The position numbers and the translations under genes were made by a program. A model generated the notes under the pieces. It saw only the letters and a list, made by a program, of their open reading frames with translations. It was not told where the DNA came from and did not search any database. Source: Streptomyces sp. TRM68367 (lineage in GTDB: Bacteria > Actinomycetota > Actinomycetes > Streptomycetales > Streptomycetaceae). Taken from it: 64,000 nucleotides of DNA. The stretch is taken from assembly GCF_014495685.1 (NCBI RefSeq), contig NZ_JACTVI010000035.1:1-64000 (forward strand), in the 5' to 3' direction. How positions within the stretch are numbered: position 1 is the first letter of the stretch; the number at the start of each line of letters is the position of its first letter. This document shows, piece after piece, positions 60,301-64,000 of the stretch.

Positions 60301-61446
60301 TCAGGCATCCGAGTCCGGGTTCGGCGTCCCTTGGTCGATGCCGGTGGTGCGGAACCGGCTGCGGTAGCCGCCCGGTGAGACTCCGAGGTTGCGCCGGAAG
60401 ATCCGCCGCATCGTCTCCGGAGAGCCGAAGCCGGCCCGCCGCGCGACGGCCTCCTGGCTATGGTCGCTGGTCACCATCAGCACCTTTGCCGGCTCCAGCC
60501 GGGTCTGCTCCACGTAACGGGCCGGCGTCATGCCCACCTCGTCTCGGAACATCCGCGTCAGGTTTCGTTCGCTCACCGCGACGCGGGCGGCCATCGTGGC
60601 GGTCGAGTGGTCGGCGGCCGGGTCGAGGACCACCGCAGGCCCCGCGTGGTGGGGATGCCCGCCTGGGACCAGACGTTGAACTGGGCCTGGCCGCCCGGAC
60701 GCTGGAGGAAGACGACCATCCACCGGGCGACCCGGCGGGCGACGTCCGTTCCGTAGTCGTTCTCGACGATGGCCAGCACCAGGTCGGTGCCCGCGCTGAT
60801 CCCGGCTCCGGTGATGAAGGGGCCGTCCTGCACGAACAGGGCGTCGGGGTCCACCATGACGTGGGGGTAATCCCGGGCGAGCTCCGTGCAGTGCGCCCAG
60901 TGGGTGGTCGCACGACGCCCGTCCAGCATTCCCACCGCGGCAAGCATGAATGCCCCGGTGCAGACAGAGGCGATCCGTGTCGGCGTACACCTGAACGCGG
61001 CCAGCGAGGTACAGAGATACGTCCCCACTCTGAAGAGGGCCACGTGCAGGCCGGAGAGCCGGGGCCGCCCGATCTCTCAGGGTGCGGGACAGGGCGGCCA
61101 GTCAAGGGCGCCCTTCGGGCGTCGCTGCGCGATGGGGCAGAGCCCCACCCTGGACAGCCCACCCTGTCCCGAGGCTGGCTGGCTATCGGACGGCCCCGGC
61201 CCTGTGGCGACCGCGCAGCTGTCCACGTTCGCGTGTACCTGGCTGAGGAGAAAACCCCGTACCCCGACAATCCGGGACGCCCGAGGCGCCAGTTCGCGAA
61301 CCGCCGCCAGCGCCTCCGGGACGGTGTCGGGGGTCGGGTATGTCGTGCGTGCCTGGGGCGAAGTGGAAGTCGGCCGGCACACCGCCCGGCACCAGGAGGG
61401 TGGCACCGATCCCGCGGCAATCAATGCGATTCCCCAGCGCGGTCAC
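60301..61446 (-). pseudogene. GlxA family regulator, frameshifted and interrupted
   Basis: N-terminal part near 61270-61440 in two frames (ATLLVPGGVPADFHFAPG; PEALAAVRELAPRASRI). After a 292-bp insertion it continues IASVCTGAFMLAAVGMLDGRR, GAGISAGTDLVLAIVENDYG and RWMVVFLQRPGGQAQFNVW. Near 60640 the frame shifts to AARVAVSERNLTRMFRDEVG, TPARYVEQTRLEPAK and AGFGSPETMRRIFRRNLGVSP. At least two frameshifts plus the insertion make it inactive. It is a close paralogue of the intact regulator at 58509. Confidence 0.8.
60978..61269. mobile_element. MITE-like non-autonomous element, 292 bp
   Basis: Ends TGTCGGCGTAC and, inverted, TGTCGGGGTAC (10 of 11 matching). The flanking 5-bp ATCCG is repeated at 60973-60977 and 61270-61274. 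It interrupts the GlxA pseudogene between SRI and SVCTGAF. A sub-terminal GTACAC-N2-GAACG motif is found near both ends in opposite orientation, as in transposase-binding arrays of Tn402/Tn552-type elements, which also begin TGTC and duplicate 5 bp. There is no transposase inside. Confidence 0.7.
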
Positions 61447-61545
61447 GCCTACGACCTGGTCCCCGCGAGCCCGAAGGACGACCTGAGGCTACTGCGCGGA
61501 CCGCACCTCCTCCTACCGCACGGCGCGGGCTTCAACAAGTCGATC
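61417..61545 (+). pseudogene. Fragment of the GT-B-like family of the first gene
   Basis: About 43 residues: INAIPQRGHAYDLVPASPKD, then DLRLLRGPHLLLPHGAGFNKS. This corresponds to an N-terminal block of the family represented at 1-1563, a part that would lie before the window start there. It continues out of homology after 61545. Confidence 0.45.
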
Positions 61546-61673
61546 CGACCGCAAGAGACAAAAGACCAGCTCACAGCCCTGCAGAGCAGAACCGCCACCG
61601 ACTGCAAACCTCAGATCTACGCATTGCGATGCACAGACCGCACGTGTCCGATTGGCCCGAATTCCAAGGTCAG

Positions 61674-61712
61674 CCAAAACAAGAAACCCCAGGTCAGAGG
61701 CCTAACCTGGGG
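61674..61712 (-). terminator. Rho-independent terminator downstream of tRNA 3' end C
   Basis: On the minus strand, a stem CCCCAGGTTAG with loop GCCT and one wobble pair, followed by TTTCTTGTTTTGG. It has the same layout as terminator B but differs in several stem bases. Confidence 0.75.
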
Positions 61713-61719
61713 TTCACCA

Positions 61720-61767
61720 TGGAGCCGCCTTCGGGATTCGAACCCGAGACCTACGCATTACGAGACC
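61720..61767 (-). other. tRNA-Thr(CGT) 3' half, attachment site C
   Basis: Identical over 48 bases to site B at 53368-53415. Again only the anticodon, T-arm and acceptor 3' side are present. Similarity between the two sites continues for roughly 120 bp on the right (CCTGATCA, AAGGCGTCCGGCCACC), beyond the tRNA, so both right flanks belong to related elements. Confidence 0.75.
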
Positions 61768-62110
61768 ATGAGTGATCGTGTTGTGTGGTGCCGTGCCGTG
61801 CCACCCAATGACGTTTTTCCTGATCAAAGCACGTACGGCAGGTTGGTCCGCACCGCCCCGTACTACGCCGTCCAAAGGCGTCCGGCCACCGACCGGCCAC
61901 CGAGACCCACTCCGGTTGGGCCATGCGGCCGATATGGAAGCGTTGTCCCAACACGACAAGCGGGGCCCTCCCCCCACACACAACTGCCGCACGGGTGCCG
62001 GAGTCTGCAACCGAGATCCCGTCCGGCGGCGGTCGCCCGGGCCGTCCATGTGCGCACGAGAGCGACCTCGGAATCAACGCCGACAGGAAGACGCTGGTAG
62101 GATTTGAAGT
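61768..62110. other. Element-end sequence without a gene
   Basis: The first half is similar to 53416-53545, so it is probably the end of an integrated element. No coding frame is supported before the antitoxin gene. Confidence 0.35.
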
Positions 62111-62371
62111 ATGGCGACCAAGAAGATCACGGTGACCGTGCCGGAAGAGCTCGTCGCATCCATTCGCGGCCGGGTCAAGGACCGGGAGTTCTCCGCGTAC
62201 ATCACCCAGGCACTGCAGCGGCAGGACGAGCTCGACCGACTGCGCGACCTCGGGGACCGGCTGGAGTCCGAACACGGCGCCATGACGGAAGCCGACTGGG
62301 ACGCCGCGTACGCGAGAGTGGCCGCCATCGACGCCCGGCACGAGGCTCGCCGCTCCACGGATGCCGCGTGA
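62111..62371 (+). CDS. Antitoxin, ribbon-helix-helix type
   Basis: 86 residues. TKKITVTVPEELVASIRGRV is a ribbon-helix-helix DNA-binding start, followed by the FSAYITQALQRQDELDRL helix. The C-terminal half would wrap the toxin. The stop overlaps the toxin start (GTGA), the classical coupling of toxin-antitoxin pairs. It is expected to repress its own promoter. Confidence 0.85.
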   Translation: MATKKITVTVPEELVASIRGRVKDREFSAYITQALQRQDELDRLRDLGDRLESEHGAMTEADWDAAYARVAAIDARHEARRSTDAA

Positions 62372-62811
62372 GCCCGCGCGGCATCCGCACTCCTCTCCAA
62401 CGGACCTACGTCTTCGACTCGGAGGCACTGTCCCGGGCGGTGCGTGGCGACAAGGAGCTGAAGCAGATCATCAAGATCGCGCCGGAGCTCGGCATCCGCA
62501 TCGCCACCTCAGCGCTGACAACCCTCGAGGCCTTCGATCCGCGCCGAGGCGCGCAGCATCCCCTGTGGGACTGGTCGCTGTCCAGGATCACCGTGGTGCA
62601 CACCAGCGACCCGATCGTGCGAACGGCTCGCCGACTCCTGGCCGACGCCGGGCTGCACGGCCACAAGTACGCCATCGACGCCGTGCTCGCAGCAGTGGCT
62701 CTCGCCGAGACGGCAAACTCCGACCAAGTCGCCCTCTTCACCTCGGACAACGACGACATGGAGAAGCTGCTCGGCGACAGCACGACAGTCCTGATCGAGC
62801 CACTCGGCTGA
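62368..62811 (+). CDS. PIN-domain toxin (VapC-like)
   Basis: 147 residues from a GTG at 62368. YVFDSEALSRAV supplies the first acidic residue, SALTTLEAF the conserved Glu region, GHKYAIDAVLAAVAL the third acidic residue, and LFTSDNDDMEKLL the fourth. PIN toxins are Mg-dependent RNases acting on tRNA or rRNA. The pair lies 344 bp beyond att site C, as stabilising modules of mobile elements often do. Confidence 0.88.
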   Translation: MSPRGIRTPLQRTYVFDSEALSRAVRGDKELKQIIKIAPELGIRIATSALTTLEAFDPRRGAQHPLWDWSLSRITVVHTSDPIVRTARRLLADAGLHGHKYAIDAVLAAVALAETANSDQVALFTSDNDDMEKLLGDSTTVLIEPLG

Positions 62812-62908
62812 CCACAACCTCATACCCAGGGCAGCGGGTTATCGGACCGTGCTGTCCGAGTTGCGGGTGGAACGCACGGACACGTCGCTGAAATCCGACG
62901 GGCAGTGA

Positions 62909-64000
62909 TCAGCGCCCCTGCTCGGCCATCTGCGCCGCCCAGGACACCTGCGCGGTGCCCGGCTGCATGACCTGACGGTTCTCCTCGTTACGCCCGACCG
63001 AACACTTCGGGGTCGTCGAGGAGACGGTGGTCGCCGCGGCGGGCGCAACAGCCGTCGTGTCCGCCGTCGCGGTACGCAGCGACGCGGGCTCGATACCCGG
63101 CGACGCGGCCTGCGAGGCGGATCCAATGCTGTAGGCGGACTTGGCCGCGGATGTGCCGCCCGCCGCCTTGGGTGCCGGAGCGGGCAGGGACGTCGAAGGT
63201 CGCTTCGAGGCCCCGGCGGCCTTCCGCTTGAGCAGCTTCCCGCTGTGGCCTGCGAGGATTAGAGGCGCGGACTGGTCGGTCTTGGCACCCAGGCCCATCA
63301 CCGCCCCGCCGTCCAATGACACACCCGTGGCGCCATTGGGCAGACCCCGGGTGCTCACCTTGTGCAGGCCCGACGTCGACGCCGTCCTGGACGCGCCGAC
63401 CGCGATCGCGTGCCCCGCCCGGCCCTGCAGCAACTGCAGATCAGTGTGGTTGCCCTCACCCAGCCTGCTGAGCTTCCCTGACCGCTCACGCATGATCTGC
63501 GAAGACTTGCCCGCAGCGAGCTGCACGGCTAAGTCCACGCCCCCGCCGGCCTCCGGGCGTAGGTCGTAAGCCAACCCACCGGTCTTCGCGACCTCGACCG
63601 GACGGCCGCTGGCCGGGCCCTTGCGCGGCAGCCGCACCAGCGAACCGCCCAGGACACCGACCGGCCCGTCCTTGGTGGGAACCACACTGGTGACCTGGCC
63701 GTCAACCGTGACAGAGTGCTCGATCTTGCCCTTGGGCATGTCAACCGTCAGCACCTGCGTGCGGCGCTGGTTGTCACCTGGGTTGATCGTGAACTCTGCG
63801 GTGTCGCCGGTGCCGCAGCCCGGCGAGTGGTACTTCAGGGCCACACCGGTGGCCACCGACTTCACCGCGCCGCTGCGCAGATCCACTGTGTAGGCGAACG
63901 CCCTGTGATCCCGGGCTGCCGCCAGATTCACCGACGAGGCGGGCAGGATCGACGCCGGCGAGCATGCCTCCCCAGCTGTTGCCGACCAGACGCCACGCAC
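62909..64000 (-). CDS. C-terminal part of a large probably exported protein (partial)
   Basis: The frame enters from the right window edge and ends at a TGA at 62909, giving 363 residues without a start. The sequence is rich in Gly, Ser, Thr and Ala with beta-like repeats (VDLRSGAVKSVATGVALKYHSP, VEVAKTGGLAYDLRPEAGGG, GHSGKLLKRKAAG). A low-complexity Ala/Thr linker and CSVGRNEENRQVMQPGTAQVSW follow. It resembles Streptomyces large secreted proteins in which that last segment leads into another domain, so the stop right after may be a truncation. Confidence 0.6.
   Translation of the reverse strand: MRGVWSATAGEACSPASILPASSVNLAAARDHRAFAYTVDLRSGAVKSVATGVALKYHSPGCGTGDTAEFTINPGDNQRRTQVLTVDMPKGKIEHSVTVDGQVTSVVPTKDGPVGVLGGSLVRLPRKGPASGRPVEVAKTGGLAYDLRPEAGGGVDLAVQLAAGKSSQIMRERSGKLSRLGEGNHTDLQLLQGRAGHAIAVGASRTASTSGLHKVSTRGLPNGATGVSLDGGAVMGLGAKTDQSAPLILAGHSGKLLKRKAAGASKRPSTSLPAPAPKAAGGTSAAKSAYSIGSASQAASPGIEPASLRTATADTTAVAPAAATTVSSTTPKCSVGRNEENRQVMQPGTAQVSWAAQMAEQGR

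Overview
The window is high-GC actinobacterial DNA, almost certainly from a Streptomyces chromosome. The support is strong GC bias at third codon positions, frequent GTG starts and ATGA/GTGA stop-start overlaps, rare in-frame TTA codons confined to accessory genes, an NB-ARC/TPR protein, an ECF sigma factor with a DGPF partner, GlxA-type regulators, a SpoIIE/GAF/HATPase phosphatase, and actinobacterial families such as DUF2786 and UPF0158. It looks like an accessory region: it is dense in gene fragments, insertion-sequence remnants and tRNA 3'-end fragments.

Layout. 0-5.3 kb: a GT-B-like protein whose 5' end is outside the window (it runs into a heptamer repeat), an NB-ARC/TPR ATPase, a UPF0158 protein and a remnant of a 696-residue family protein. 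5.3-12.1 kb: a scarred zone with a broken AraC regulator, an intact MFS pump, scraps of NUDIX, TrkH and integrase genes, an intact operon (RibD-like reductase, DGPF protein, ECF sigma factor), two CRISPR-like repeats, the C-terminal part of an integrase and a broken MFS gene, ending at a tRNA 3'-end fragment. 12.2-14.0 kb: a VOC protein, a MarR regulator and a truncated cation/proton antiporter. 14.2-31.2 kb: a type II polyketide gene cluster. One leftward operon of fourteen tightly coupled genes runs from malonyltransferase (28.2 kb) to a methyltransferase (14.2 kb); a cytochrome P450 and an MFS exporter diverge from it. 31.2-33.9 kb: a broken IS3 element split by an IS1182-like element. 33.9-40.1 kb: two DedA proteins, a ChrB-domain protein with an MFS transporter, a PAP2 phosphatase, a BlaI repressor and a truncated M56 sensor, with four copies of one operator-like sequence between them. 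40.1-47.4 kb: gene and IS fragments, a GNAT enzyme, a broken UPF0158 copy and an intact 696-residue protein. 47.5-52.8 kb: four intact actinobacterial proteins of unknown function. 53.3-61.8 kb: a stretch bounded by two copies of a tRNA-Thr 3' end with terminator, containing IS scraps, a MurA tail, a tRNA-Arg 3' end, a PP2C phosphatase, one intact and one disrupted GlxA regulator, and a 292-bp MITE-like element. 62-64 kb: a toxin-antitoxin pair and the 3' part of a large probably exported protein.

How the genes work together. In the polyketide operon, malonyltransferase, KS, chain-length factor and ACP would build the chain. A ketoreductase, an SRPBCC aromatase/cyclase, a PF04199-type cyclase and a small Dabb-fold protein would shape it. 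Two methyltransferases, a halogenase-like flavoenzyme, a CrtI-like oxidoreductase, an amidohydrolase, a BioA-like aminotransferase fused to a maleylpyruvate-isomerase-like domain, and the P450 would decorate it. No dedicated activator is seen, but three genes carry TTA codons, which suggests bldA control. The 34-40 kb block is best read as a candidate BlaI regulon for cell-envelope lipid functions; this is inference from shared operators and gene content.
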